This document shows, piece after piece, positions 11,588 through 20,636 of a stretch of 64,000 nt of DNA (within the stretch, counting starts at the first letter, position 1; each line of letters opens with the position of its first letter). Where the stretch lies: the NCBI GenBank assembly GCA_021776095.1, contig JAJFGO010000003.1, positions 165,226-229,225 on the forward strand. Reading direction: 5' to 3'. Under the pieces are notes generated by a model, which did no database searches, had not been told where the DNA came from, and saw only the letters and a program-made list of their open reading frames with translations. The translations under genes were made by a program, and so were the position numbers. Origin of the DNA: Kiloniellaceae bacterium (GTDB taxonomy: Bacteria; Pseudomonadota; Alphaproteobacteria; Kiloniellales; J153).

Positions 11588-13549
11588 TCAGCGCGGACTG
11601 CCGGCCCGCCCGCCCAGATGATCGGCTAGAAACTGCTCCATGGCGTGGGCCAATTCGATTCGGTTCTGCCATTTGCGGATGCCATGCCCCTCGTCCTTGA
11701 AGACGATATAGCGAAACGGCAGGCCGGCTTTCTTCATGGTTTCGGCAATCCGATCGGAATGGGCCCGCACCACCCGCACGTCGTTCGCTCCCTGCACCAG
11801 GAGCAAGGGCCGCTTGATCCGCTCGATAAAGTTGATCGGCGAGCGCGCGGCCATGTCGTCGCGGTCCGCAGGGTCATTGGGATCGCCGACATAGGTCTTC
11901 CAGCGTTCGATCCAGGGTTTCCAGTAGGGCGGGAAGGTCTCCAAGGCCATGACCAGGTCGGATACGCCGACGATATTGATCCCGGCGGCAAAGACCTCCG
12001 GTGTGAAGGTCAGGCCGACCATGCTGGCGTATCCGCCATAGCTGCGGCCATAGATCGCAATCTTGTCCGGGTCCGAAATGCCGCTTTCGATCAGCCAATT
12101 CACGCCGTCGATTAAGTCGTCGTGCATCTTGCGCCCGAATTCGCGCCGGGCGCCCTGTGCGAAGGCGCGGCCATAGCCGGTCGAGCCGCGATAGTTGACC
12201 GTCAGCACGGCATAACCACGGTTGGCCAGGAACTGGTCGGCGACGACATAGCCCCATTTGTCGCGAGCCCAGGGCCCGCCGTGGACCCGCAATACCGTAG
12301 GCAGGCGGCGTGCCTCGACACCGCGGGGCAGGGTGAGGTAACCGTGCAGAGGCAGCCCATCCCTAGCCGTGAGCGCCACCGGACGTGTGATCGAGAGCGT
12401 GTCGCGATGTTGTGCGATCGGCTGTTCGGCGAGCAGGGTCTTGGTCTTGCTGCGCCGATCGAAGAGATAATAGGCACTGGCGCTGCGCTCGGTCTCGACC
12501 GCGAGTGTCATGACCTGCTTGTCGTGGCTGAGGCTCAGGAGCCAGATGTTAGCCGGCCCATTGCCCCGGAAACGTTCGAGATCACGGCCCAGATCCTCGT
12601 CGAGGTAGGCGAACTCCATGTAATCCGGCCAGGATTGGGCGAACAGGGGCAGGTAGGTTTCGTTGTCGATCCATACGTCGTCCACGTCCACATCAGGATG
12701 GCCGTAGATGACCTCCTCGGTACCGCTCTGTAGGTCCAAACGGGCGAGGACGATGCGGTCGCGGTCCCGATTCGAGCGAACCCAGAGAAAGGTTCCGCCC
12801 GGTAGGGGATGGCCCAGAACCTGGAGGTTTTCGTCGAAGCTCCAGTCGATTAGAGTCCGCCATCCTGTGCCCTCGGGCACCTCTAGGATCCGCCGTTTTC
12901 CCTCGGTACGGCGCAGACGGCCAATGATCTTGCCGGCGCGGTCAGTTACCCAGCCCTGGCCGTTGCCCGGGTTTTTGACGATCCGCTTGAGGTCTCCGGT
13001 CTCGATGTTGAGCCGGTAAAGGTCATGCTCCGAGGGATCGCGCGCGTTGAGCCGGACCAGCATGTGGGCCGGATCGTCTCGGAATGCCTGGTGCCACCAG
13101 ACCGTCGTGCCATCGAGCGGGGTCATATCGCGTGGCGCGCGCTCTGGGTGCGCGGTGTCGGCGATGTAGAGATGGTAATTCTCGTCGCCGTCGTTATCCC
13201 AATAAAACACCAGGCGCCGGCTATCGTGCGCCCAATAGGCGCGGTAAACCGGCTTTTCGGTGTCGATGGTCTGGATCGTTTTTCGGTCGAGCGCGCTGAA
13301 ATGTATCGTTGGTTTGCCGTTCTTATAGGCGATCCATACCAACTTTCGGCCGTCCGACGAGACCCTGTAGCGCCAGCTCTGGTTCTGGTCGGCGAAGAAC
13401 GCTTCTGCCGAAATGAGGGGCGGTAGCTCAGCCCCGCGTAGGCTCGGGTGAACCGGCGGGCGCTCCGCCAAAGCGGGCAGGGCCCAGACCAGGACCAAGA
13501 TTGTGAAGGCACAGGCAACAACCGCTTGGAACCGTGGTATTGCGCGCAT
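11588..13549 (-). CDS. S9 family prolyl oligopeptidase-like peptidase (exported)
   Basis: PTVLRVHGGPWARDKWGYVVADQFLANRGYAVLTVNYRGSTGYG...IAIYGRSYGGYASMVGLTF (GxSxGG); N-terminal signal peptide. Confidence 0.95.
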   Translation of the reverse strand: MRAIPRFQAVVACAFTILVLVWALPALAERPPVHPSLRGAELPPLISAEAFFADQNQSWRYRVSSDGRKLVWIAYKNGKPTIHFSALDRKTIQTIDTEKPVYRAYWAHDSRRLVFYWDNDGDENYHLYIADTAHPERAPRDMTPLDGTTVWWHQAFRDDPAHMLVRLNARDPSEHDLYRLNIETGDLKRIVKNPGNGQGWVTDRAGKIIGRLRRTEGKRRILEVPEGTGWRTLIDWSFDENLQVLGHPLPGGTFLWVRSNRDRDRIVLARLDLQSGTEEVIYGHPDVDVDDVWIDNETYLPLFAQSWPDYMEFAYLDEDLGRDLERFRGNGPANIWLLSLSHDKQVMTLAVETERSASAYYLFDRRSKTKTLLAEQPIAQHRDTLSITRPVALTARDGLPLHGYLTLPRGVEARRLPTVLRVHGGPWARDKWGYVVADQFLANRGYAVLTVNYRGSTGYGRAFAQGARREFGRKMHDDLIDGVNWLIESGISDPDKIAIYGRSYGGYASMVGLTFTPEVFAAGINIVGVSDLVMALETFPPYWKPWIERWKTYVGDPNDPADRDDMAARSPINFIERIKRPLLLVQGANDVRVVRAHSDRIAETMKKAGLPFRYIVFKDEGHGIRKWQNRIELAHAMEQFLADHLGGRAGSPR

Positions 13550-13646
13550 GATTCTTACCCAAGGATTATACGGGGACCCGGAATTGCGCAGCCAAGATTA
13601 GGCCTAAGACGCTCTTGCGACCAGCGTACCGCACAGGGCCTAAAGC

Positions 13647-14231
13647 TCAAAACCGCTCGCTGTCGCCTAACGTCTTAGGCGCCGGAGACGCCTCTAAGGC
13701 GTCGAAGATAGACTCGATCCGTTCGACTACACGAAACAGGCCCATTTGCTCGGGCCGGACGTAGCCTGCGGCGGTCTGATATTCCAGCATCCTCAAAAGC
13801 GTGTCCCAATAGCCGCCAAGGTTGGCCAAAACGATTGGCTTGTCATGCAAACCCAATTGTTTCCATGTAATTATCTCGAATGTCTCATCCAATGTGCCCA
13901 TACCGCCGGGTAAGGCGCAAAAGGCGTCGGAGCGCTCGAACATGTGCCGTTTGCGGGTATGCATGGAATCGACCACGATCATCTCGCTGGCGCCGGAATG
14001 GGCCACCTCGCGCGCCATCAGGATTTCCGGAATAATACCAATCACGCTGCCTCCCGCGGCCAAAGCGCCGTCGGCCAAGGCGCCCATCATGCCCACATGG
14101 CCGCCTCCGAAGACGATCTCGATGCCGCGCTGCGCCGCTTGGCGGCCGGTGTCGCGCGCGGCTTTCAGGTGTGCGGGATCAACATCGTTCGATGAGCCGC
14201 AATAGACGCACAGCGCCCCGATATCGGGCAT
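13647..14231 (-). CDS. LOG family (TIGR00730-type) protein, putative nucleoside 5'-monophosphate phosphoribohydrolase
   Basis: IGALCVYCGSSNDVDP...VFGGGHVGMMGALADGALAAGG...ALPGGMGTLDETFEIITWKQLGLHDKPI; PGGxGTxxE motif. Confidence 0.95.
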   Translation of the reverse strand: MPDIGALCVYCGSSNDVDPAHLKAARDTGRQAAQRGIEIVFGGGHVGMMGALADGALAAGGSVIGIIPEILMAREVAHSGASEMIVVDSMHTRKRHMFERSDAFCALPGGMGTLDETFEIITWKQLGLHDKPIVLANLGGYWDTLLRMLEYQTAAGYVRPEQMGLFRVVERIESIFDALEASPAPKTLGDSERF

Positions 14232-14470
14232 GGGTAGCCTTTCTTAGTTCACGGTTGCGTGAGGCCGGGGCGATCCGGCAGTTTCAGGGGGCAAGATAAC
14301 GCGCCCTGGGCTAGACGGCCAATAGCGCGCTCGATACCGTATCTCGCAAGATTGGGCCGCGCTGGCGGGAACCTTTCCTCCGGTTCATGCGTCTTTACGT
14401 AGAAAGGGACTCTCGGTGAAAAGGCCGAGCAATCCTTTCGGCAATTCTTTCAACAGTGGAGTGCGAGTAC

Positions 14471-14932
14471 ATGAAACGAGCCATTTTTGCCATTTGCATT
14501 GGTTTGTGCACCGCGGGTGCGACCCAAGCCCTCGCCGCCGACGAGCCGGAAAATGTCATTAAGTACCGGCAGGCCGTCATGAAGGCGATCGGTGGGCATA
14601 TCGGAGCCATCGCAGGCGTTGTGAAGGGCGAGGTCAGCTATACCGGCGATGTCGCGGCTCACGCGCGCGGCATTCAGGAAATGAGCCAACTCGTTTCCAA
14701 GCTGTTCCCCAAGGGCACCGACAACGGGATGCACAAGAATACCCGGGCGCTGCCCGAGATCTGGCAGGATTGGGATAAGTTCGGGGCGGCAGTGAAAGCG
14801 TTTCAGGACGCCAGCGCCGATCTGGTCAAGATCGCCGAGGCCGGCGATCCGGCCGCCTTCGGGGGCGGTCTGAAAGGACTCGGCACGTCCTGCGGCGGCT
14901 GCCACAAGCCGTTCCGGGCGGAGAAGAAATAG
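14471..14932 (+). CDS. Cytochrome c' family protein
   Basis: Signal peptide; ENVIKYRQAVMKAIGGHIGAI; C-terminal CGGCHKPFRAEKK (CxxCH). Confidence 0.92.
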   Translation: MKRAIFAICIGLCTAGATQALAADEPENVIKYRQAVMKAIGGHIGAIAGVVKGEVSYTGDVAAHARGIQEMSQLVSKLFPKGTDNGMHKNTRALPEIWQDWDKFGAAVKAFQDASADLVKIAEAGDPAAFGGGLKGLGTSCGGCHKPFRAEKK

Positions 14933-14942
14933 GTCAAGTCCT

Positions 14943-15872
14943 ATGCCGTGGCCTCTGGGCCAAGGTTTCTTTGGCGGCCGGTTCGCTTCGCGACCGGTCG
15001 CCGCGCTCTTTCTCCTGACCCTTGCCACCGTGGCGGCAGGTTTGGGACCGGCCGGGGTCGCATGGGCTGCTGAGCCTTCGGCCATCGTGCGCGGCGCCTA
15101 TGTATTTCGCGCCGCCGGATGCTTGGCCTGTCACACCGATTTTAAGAACAAAGGCGCCGCCCTGGCCGGCGGCCGGGCCCTGCCGACCCCCTTTGGGATT
15201 TTTTATTCGCCCAACATCACGCCCGATCCGTCCCATGGGATCGGCGCCTGGTCCGACGCCGACTTTGTGCGCGCCCTGCGTACGGGTGTCGCGCCCGATG
15301 GCCGCCACTATTACCCGGCCTTTCCCTATCCCGCCTATACCGGCATGAGCGAGCGCGACATACTCGATTTGAAGGCTTATCTGTTTTCGCGCCCGCCCGT
15401 TGCCACGCCAAACAAACAGCACGACTTGTCGTTTCCCTTCCGGTTTCGGGTCCTGCTTTGGCCCTGGAAGTTCTTGTTCTTCGAGGCAGGCCGCCGGGTC
15501 GAGGACCCGGCCCGGGACGCCCAGTGGAACAGGGGCGCCTATCTGGTTGCCCATCTGGGCCACTGCGCCGAATGTCATAGTCCACGCAACATCCTGGGCG
15601 GCATCGACCGGGACCGGCATCTGGCGGGCAATCCGTCGGGCCCTGACGGTAAGAAGGTCCCCAATATCACGCCGGACCCCAATGGCGGAATCGGCGACTG
15701 GCGCGAATCGGATATAACCTTTCTACTCAAGTCGGGTTTTTTGCCCGATGGGGATTTCGTAGGGGGTGCGATGACCGAGGTCGTCGAGGAAGGCAGCAGC
15801 CACCTAAGCGACGAAGACCGTGCAGCGATCGCCGTCTACCTTCTCAGTCTGCCGCCCGTGGCTGGACCCTGA
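14943..15872 (+). CDS. Diheme c-type cytochrome
   Basis: AAGCLACHTDFKNKGAALAGGRALPTPFGIFYSPNITPDP...HCAECHSPRNILGG; two CxxCH motifs. Confidence 0.94.
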   Translation: MPWPLGQGFFGGRFASRPVAALFLLTLATVAAGLGPAGVAWAAEPSAIVRGAYVFRAAGCLACHTDFKNKGAALAGGRALPTPFGIFYSPNITPDPSHGIGAWSDADFVRALRTGVAPDGRHYYPAFPYPAYTGMSERDILDLKAYLFSRPPVATPNKQHDLSFPFRFRVLLWPWKFLFFEAGRRVEDPARDAQWNRGAYLVAHLGHCAECHSPRNILGGIDRDRHLAGNPSGPDGKKVPNITPDPNGGIGDWRESDITFLLKSGFLPDGDFVGGAMTEVVEEGSSHLSDEDRAAIAVYLLSLPPVAGP

Positions 15873-15956
15873 CCCGGAAAAAGCTGGCTCTCGGTGCGTT
15901 TGCGCCTTACACCCCCCGCATACTAATGTAGCGAGCGATTTTTCGAGGATCCGCTA

Positions 15957-17282
15957 TTGAAGCGCGCAGGACTATTCGCCGGCTTGGCCGCCCTCATTGC
16001 GCTTGCCGTGACTGGTTACCTTTGGTGGAGCGATCGCAGCTCTCAGGTCTCAGAAACGACATCCACTTCCGTTCAAACAGCCGACACCGCCGCGGAAAGC
16101 GTCAGCCCGCCGGCTGAGTCCGCGGCCGATCCCAAACCCGAAACCCTGGCCCAATCGGAACCGGAAAAACCGGTGGTCGGCGCGCAAACAGACACGGCCT
16201 CGACGGACAGCGAACAGACCGCCCGCCTGCCGGCTCCCGGTGCGAGCGAGCCAAGCGTAAAGACCCGGGAGGTGGCGCCGCCGACAGATAGCGGCCCGGC
16301 GGCCATCTTGCCGAGCTTCGATGTCGTCCGGGTCGAGCCGAGCGGTGAAGCAGTGATCGCGGGGCGCGCCACGCCGCGCAGCGTCGTGCATTTGAAGGAT
16401 TTCGGGACCGACATCGCTGAGGTCACCACAAATGCCAACGGGGAGTGGGTGATCGTGCTGCGCACGCCCTTGGCGCCGGGGTCGCACGAACTCAGCCTGG
16501 AGTCCCATTTACTCAGCGGCGAGATTCTTTTGTCCGAGAATGTAGTCATCGTTTCGGTGCCGGCCCCCGCAGTGGTTGCCGCAACGCCGGCGCCGAGCGA
16601 AACGCAGGTCGCATCGCCCGTGACCAAACCTACTGACGAGCCAATGGTGGCGGCGCCCCAGCCGGCCGCCTCGGCCGGGTCAATGGTTGCGGCCGTGGAA
16701 GCGACCGATTCTGCGGCGGCGCGCATCGCGTCCAGCGGCCCGGCTCGTCCGCTGGCAGTGCTTATGCCGCGCACCGGGTCGGGGGCCAGCCGGGTCATCC
16801 AGGCGCCGGAGCCGGTTCCACGCGGTCAAGGCCGGGAAGTTTTGCTGCTCGAGACCGTCGACTACGATGGCCAGGGCAGGGCCGTGATCGGCGGCCGAGG
16901 CAAGGTAGGGGTGACCTTACTTCTCTATCTGGACGGCCAACCCGCCGGACGCACGGTCGTCGGTGTTGATGGCCGCTGGCAGGTCCGCTTGGCCGGTGAG
17001 GTTGCCTTCGGTGTGCACACCCTGCGAGTTGATCAACTGGATCCATCCGGCCGTGTGGTTGGGCGGGTCGAATCGCCGTTCTCGCGGGCGGAAATTCTGG
17101 CGGAGATGGCCAACGAGACGGCCGTGATCGTTCAGCCGGGAAATAGCCTGTGGCGAATCTCGCGCCGGATCTATGGTAAAGGCATTCAATATTCGGTCAT
17201 ATTCGAGGCCAACCAGGACCAGATCGGGGACCCGGATTTGATTTACCCGGGCCAGATATTCGTGCTGCCGAAGGCGAATTAA
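15957..17282 (+). CDS. LysM domain-containing, Ala/Pro-rich membrane-anchored protein
   Basis: N-terminal TM; low-complexity A/P/S-rich region; C-terminal VIVQPGNSLWRISRRIYGKGIQYSVIFEANQDQIGDPDLIYPGQIFVLP (LysM); TTG start. Confidence 0.9.
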   Translation: MKRAGLFAGLAALIALAVTGYLWWSDRSSQVSETTSTSVQTADTAAESVSPPAESAADPKPETLAQSEPEKPVVGAQTDTASTDSEQTARLPAPGASEPSVKTREVAPPTDSGPAAILPSFDVVRVEPSGEAVIAGRATPRSVVHLKDFGTDIAEVTTNANGEWVIVLRTPLAPGSHELSLESHLLSGEILLSENVVIVSVPAPAVVAATPAPSETQVASPVTKPTDEPMVAAPQPAASAGSMVAAVEATDSAAARIASSGPARPLAVLMPRTGSGASRVIQAPEPVPRGQGREVLLLETVDYDGQGRAVIGGRGKVGVTLLLYLDGQPAGRTVVGVDGRWQVRLAGEVAFGVHTLRVDQLDPSGRVVGRVESPFSRAEILAEMANETAVIVQPGNSLWRISRRIYGKGIQYSVIFEANQDQIGDPDLIYPGQIFVLPKAN

Positions 17283-17292
17283 GGGGCTTGAT

Positions 17293-17826
17293 CTAGTTCG
17301 CCGTGGACTCCGACACCGGCTCCGGGGGCACGATCAAGACGTCGTGCAGCAAATCCAGATAGGGCTTGAAGTCGAGCAGGATTGCAGTCAGGGCGGCCAT
17401 GATGTTGGCCGGAGTCAAGGGCGCAGGCGGCACAATTTCCGCACTCAAGTGCATATCTTGCGAGTCGGAAAGGACGATCGCGCCACGGGGGAGGGCCTGG
17501 GTCGCCTCAAGGATGCGCCGAGTGCTGTCGCGTCGCTGGCCGGCCTCGAAGCGATAGGGTAATTTTCCTATTTCAGCGTTCAGGCTGAGCCGCGGCGTGC
17601 CGCCGGTCTCGATCTCGGCCATGAAATCCAGGCCCCGGTAGGAAAAGCCGAAGATGATCGGGGCCCCGTTCTGGCGGGGGCGCAGCCGGCCCTCGTCGTC
17701 GATCTCGACGTCGCCCAGTTGGTACGGCCTATCGGACTTGGCCACCATATTGACCGTCGTCCGCAAATCCTCAGCCTTGGCGGCTTGGCCGGTACCTACA
17801 TCTTGGCCTGAGGCATCCATGGTCAT
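17293..17826 (-). CDS. Hypothetical protein
   Basis: 177 aa ORF without recognised family; convergent with LysM gene, divergent from psd. Confidence 0.65.
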   Translation of the reverse strand: MTMDASGQDVGTGQAAKAEDLRTTVNMVAKSDRPYQLGDVEIDDEGRLRPRQNGAPIIFGFSYRGLDFMAEIETGGTPRLSLNAEIGKLPYRFEAGQRRDSTRRILEATQALPRGAIVLSDSQDMHLSAEIVPPAPLTPANIMAALTAILLDFKPYLDLLHDVLIVPPEPVSESTAN

Positions 17827-18036
17827 CCTCCCCGCATTGTTGCTTCAGCGCCGACCGGGCATGACGAACTCGGCCGCAACGCGTGGTTGCGATAGCATGG
17901 CCGAGATTAAGGGAGCGTAAAACCGTTGGCGGATAAGACTGGTCGTGTATACCTAGGCCTTGGCTAACCGGGGGGTCGGGCGCGGCTGCGAGTCCAGGCT
18001 GACGAAAGATCCTACGACACCGGACGGGGAGACGCC

Positions 18037-18723
18037 TTGCTGAAGGATTTTCTAGTGCCGATCCACCGGGCAGGATGGCCATTTATCGCCATCTTTGCGG
18101 GCGTTACCTTGGCACTGTTCCTGGTCTTCCCGCCGTTGGCTTGGCTCGGCGTTATTCTGACGGCCTTCTGCATCTTCTTCTTTCGAGACCCGGAGCGAAT
18201 CGTGCCGGTGCGTCCGGGCTTGGCGGTCAGCCCAGCGGACGGATTGATCTCTGCGGTGGACCGGGTCGCGCCGCCTTTGGAACTGGACATGGGCACCCAG
18301 GCGGTCTGGCGGGTCAGCGTCTTCCTGAGCGTGTTCGATGTTCACATCAACCGGGTGCCGTGCGACGGCACGATCACAGCCCTGTCGTATCACCACGGTA
18401 AATTCCTGAACGCCGCGCTCGATAAGGCTTCGGAGGAGAACGAGCGTCAGGCGGTGCGCCTAACCCTGGAAGACGGGCGGCAGGTTGCCTTCGTGCAGAT
18501 CGCCGGCCTGATCGCGCGGCGCATTATTTGCGACCTGGCCGATGGCCAAGGGGTGCGGGCAGGGGAGCGTTTCGGCCTGATCCGCTTCGGCAGCAGAACC
18601 GACATCTACCTGCCAGCCGGCATCGCCCCGCTGGTCGCGCCAGGCCAGCGTATGATCGGCGGCGAAACCGTGGTGGCGGACTTGAATTCCGACGAAACCC
18701 AGCGCCCAGGGGAGGCTCGCTAG
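18037..18723 (+). CDS. psd: Phosphatidylserine decarboxylase
   Basis: FFRDPER...VSPADGLI...VFLSVFDVHINRVPCDG...RFGLIRFGSRTDIYLP (GS autoprocessing site). Confidence 0.97.
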   Translation: MLKDFLVPIHRAGWPFIAIFAGVTLALFLVFPPLAWLGVILTAFCIFFFRDPERIVPVRPGLAVSPADGLISAVDRVAPPLELDMGTQAVWRVSVFLSVFDVHINRVPCDGTITALSYHHGKFLNAALDKASEENERQAVRLTLEDGRQVAFVQIAGLIARRIICDLADGQGVRAGERFGLIRFGSRTDIYLPAGIAPLVAPGQRMIGGETVVADLNSDETQRPGEAR

Positions 18724-19515
18724 ATGGGCAGGCGACACCGCCGCGGACTACCGGTCCTAACGGTCAACCGTTTAGTGCCCAATGCCCTGACATTGTTGGG
18801 CTTGTGCTCCGGTCTGACCGCCGTGCGCCTGGCCTTGCTGGAACGCTGGGAGTTGGCGATCGCCGCGATTGTCTTCGCCATGGTTATGGATGCGCTGGAT
18901 GGCCAGATCGCCCGTCTCATGCGTGCAACCAGTGAGTTCGGTGCGCAGCTCGATTCCCTTTCCGATGCCATTAGCTTCGGTGTGGCGCCCGCCTTGATCG
19001 TCTATCTCTGGGCGCTCGGCGACGCCGGGCGTATCGGCTGGGCCCTGGCGCTGATTTTCGCGGTGTCGTGCGCTCTAAGGCTTGCCCGCTTCAACACCAA
19101 AATCGGGACCGCCAAGGCCTTTCCGTGGTCTGATAGGTTCTTCTCCGGGGTTCCGGCCCCAGCGGGCGCGGGCCTCGCGCTTTTGCCCATGGTGCTCAGT
19201 TTCGAGTTGGGCGAGGGCTTCTTGTCGTCTCCCTGGTTCAACGGCTTTGTCTTGGCCGGGGTGGCAGGCTTGATGGTCAGCACGATTCCGACATTTTCGG
19301 CCAAGCGTTTCAAGATACCGCGCAGCTATGTTGGCTTCGCCTTGATCGGCGTCGGCGCGCTCGCCGCCTTCTTGGTCGGGACTCCCTGGGTTACGCTCGG
19401 GGTTCTGGGCTTGGCGTATTTTGCCAGCATACCCATCGCGATTTTTGCGTTTCGGCGCATGCAGGATCGATACGAGGCCCAGACCGGGACCAAGGACGGC
19501 TCTACGGAAATCTGA
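18724..19515 (+). CDS. pssA: CDP-diacylglycerol--serine O-phosphatidyltransferase
   Basis: VPNALTLLGLCSGLTAV...MDALDGQIARLMRATSEFGAQLDSLSDAISFGVAPALIVY; CDP-alcohol phosphatidyltransferase motif; abuts psd. Confidence 0.97.
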   Translation: MGRRHRRGLPVLTVNRLVPNALTLLGLCSGLTAVRLALLERWELAIAAIVFAMVMDALDGQIARLMRATSEFGAQLDSLSDAISFGVAPALIVYLWALGDAGRIGWALALIFAVSCALRLARFNTKIGTAKAFPWSDRFFSGVPAPAGAGLALLPMVLSFELGEGFLSSPWFNGFVLAGVAGLMVSTIPTFSAKRFKIPRSYVGFALIGVGALAAFLVGTPWVTLGVLGLAYFASIPIAIFAFRRMQDRYEAQTGTKDGSTEI

Positions 19516-19558
19516 GCGGGCCGGCGCTGACTAAAGAAATCACTGGAAACGAGGCGCT

Positions 19559-20623
19559 ATGCTGCACCTGAATTGGGAAAAGATCACGGTCCTCATCGTC
19601 GACGACAATGCGTTCATGCGTAAGTTGCTCAGAACGACGCTCAGCGCATTCGGTATCAAGGAGATCGTGGACGAGCCGGACGGCGCGAGCGCGATTGAGC
19701 GCCTGAAACTGAGCCGCACCGACCCCGTGGAAGCCAGCCTCGGTCAGGTCGACCTGATCCTTTCGGACTACACCATGCCCGGGATAGACGGAAACCTGTT
19801 CCTGCGATGGATCCGGACCGGGGAGGGCGCGCCGGACCGTTTCGTGCCGTTCGTCATGGTTACAGGTGCGGCCAGTAAAGACGTGGTTCGCGAGGCACGA
19901 GACGCCGGGGTGTCGGGGGTCCTCGCGAAGCCTTTTTCTGCCAACACCTTAGCGCAAAGTATTCTGACTCTCGTCAACAGCGGCCGGAATTTTGTCCTGG
20001 CGGCGGCGTATTTTGGGCCCGACCGTCGGCGCACAGAAAGAAGCGTGCAGGATGAGCGCCGCATCACGACCCCGGATCAGATCCAGACCGTCAACCCCGA
20101 TTCGAAGATACGAACCCTGCGCGAGGACGTGCGAGCGGTCCATTTCCGTCCGGATAACCGAATCCGTGCAAAGCTCGGCCCTGATGCCATGGGTAAGGCG
20201 GTCGAATTCGATCCGCAGGTGATTCGCGCGGTCGAGGAGCGTATTCACGAACTGGTTGGCGATTACGCGGATTGGGTCGAAAAATACATCGATTCCATGG
20301 CCGAGTCCCTGGCCGCGCTCAAGCCCAGCGCCGAGCCCCTCAAGGCCAATCAAAAACATATAGCCAACATTAACCGGATCGCGCACGAGTTGCACGGCCA
20401 GGGCGGGACCTTCGATTATCCGCTAATTACCGACTTTGGCATGTCGCTGTACCGCGCGACGGTGGAGCCCAGAATGCTAATCAATTCTAACACCTGCAAG
20501 TTGATCCAGGCCCATATCGACGCGATCCGCACGGTCTTCAGCGGTCGGATTCAGGGCGACGGCGGGGAAGTGGGGGCGCAATTGCTGACCGAAATCGCGC
20601 GGGCGGTGAAGAAGTATACCTGA
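19559..20623 (+). CDS. Response regulator: N-terminal receiver domain plus long C-terminal region with HPt-like motif
   Basis: VLIVDDNAFMRKLLRTTLSAFG...DLILSDYTMPGIDGNLFLRWIR; C-terminal INRIAHELHGQGGTFDYPLITDFGMSL; paralogue of 44427..45524. Confidence 0.93.
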   Translation: MLHLNWEKITVLIVDDNAFMRKLLRTTLSAFGIKEIVDEPDGASAIERLKLSRTDPVEASLGQVDLILSDYTMPGIDGNLFLRWIRTGEGAPDRFVPFVMVTGAASKDVVREARDAGVSGVLAKPFSANTLAQSILTLVNSGRNFVLAAAYFGPDRRRTERSVQDERRITTPDQIQTVNPDSKIRTLREDVRAVHFRPDNRIRAKLGPDAMGKAVEFDPQVIRAVEERIHELVGDYADWVEKYIDSMAESLAALKPSAEPLKANQKHIANINRIAHELHGQGGTFDYPLITDFGMSLYRATVEPRMLINSNTCKLIQAHIDAIRTVFSGRIQGDGGEVGAQLLTEIARAVKKYT

Positions 20624-20636
20624 AATCAGAGTAGCG

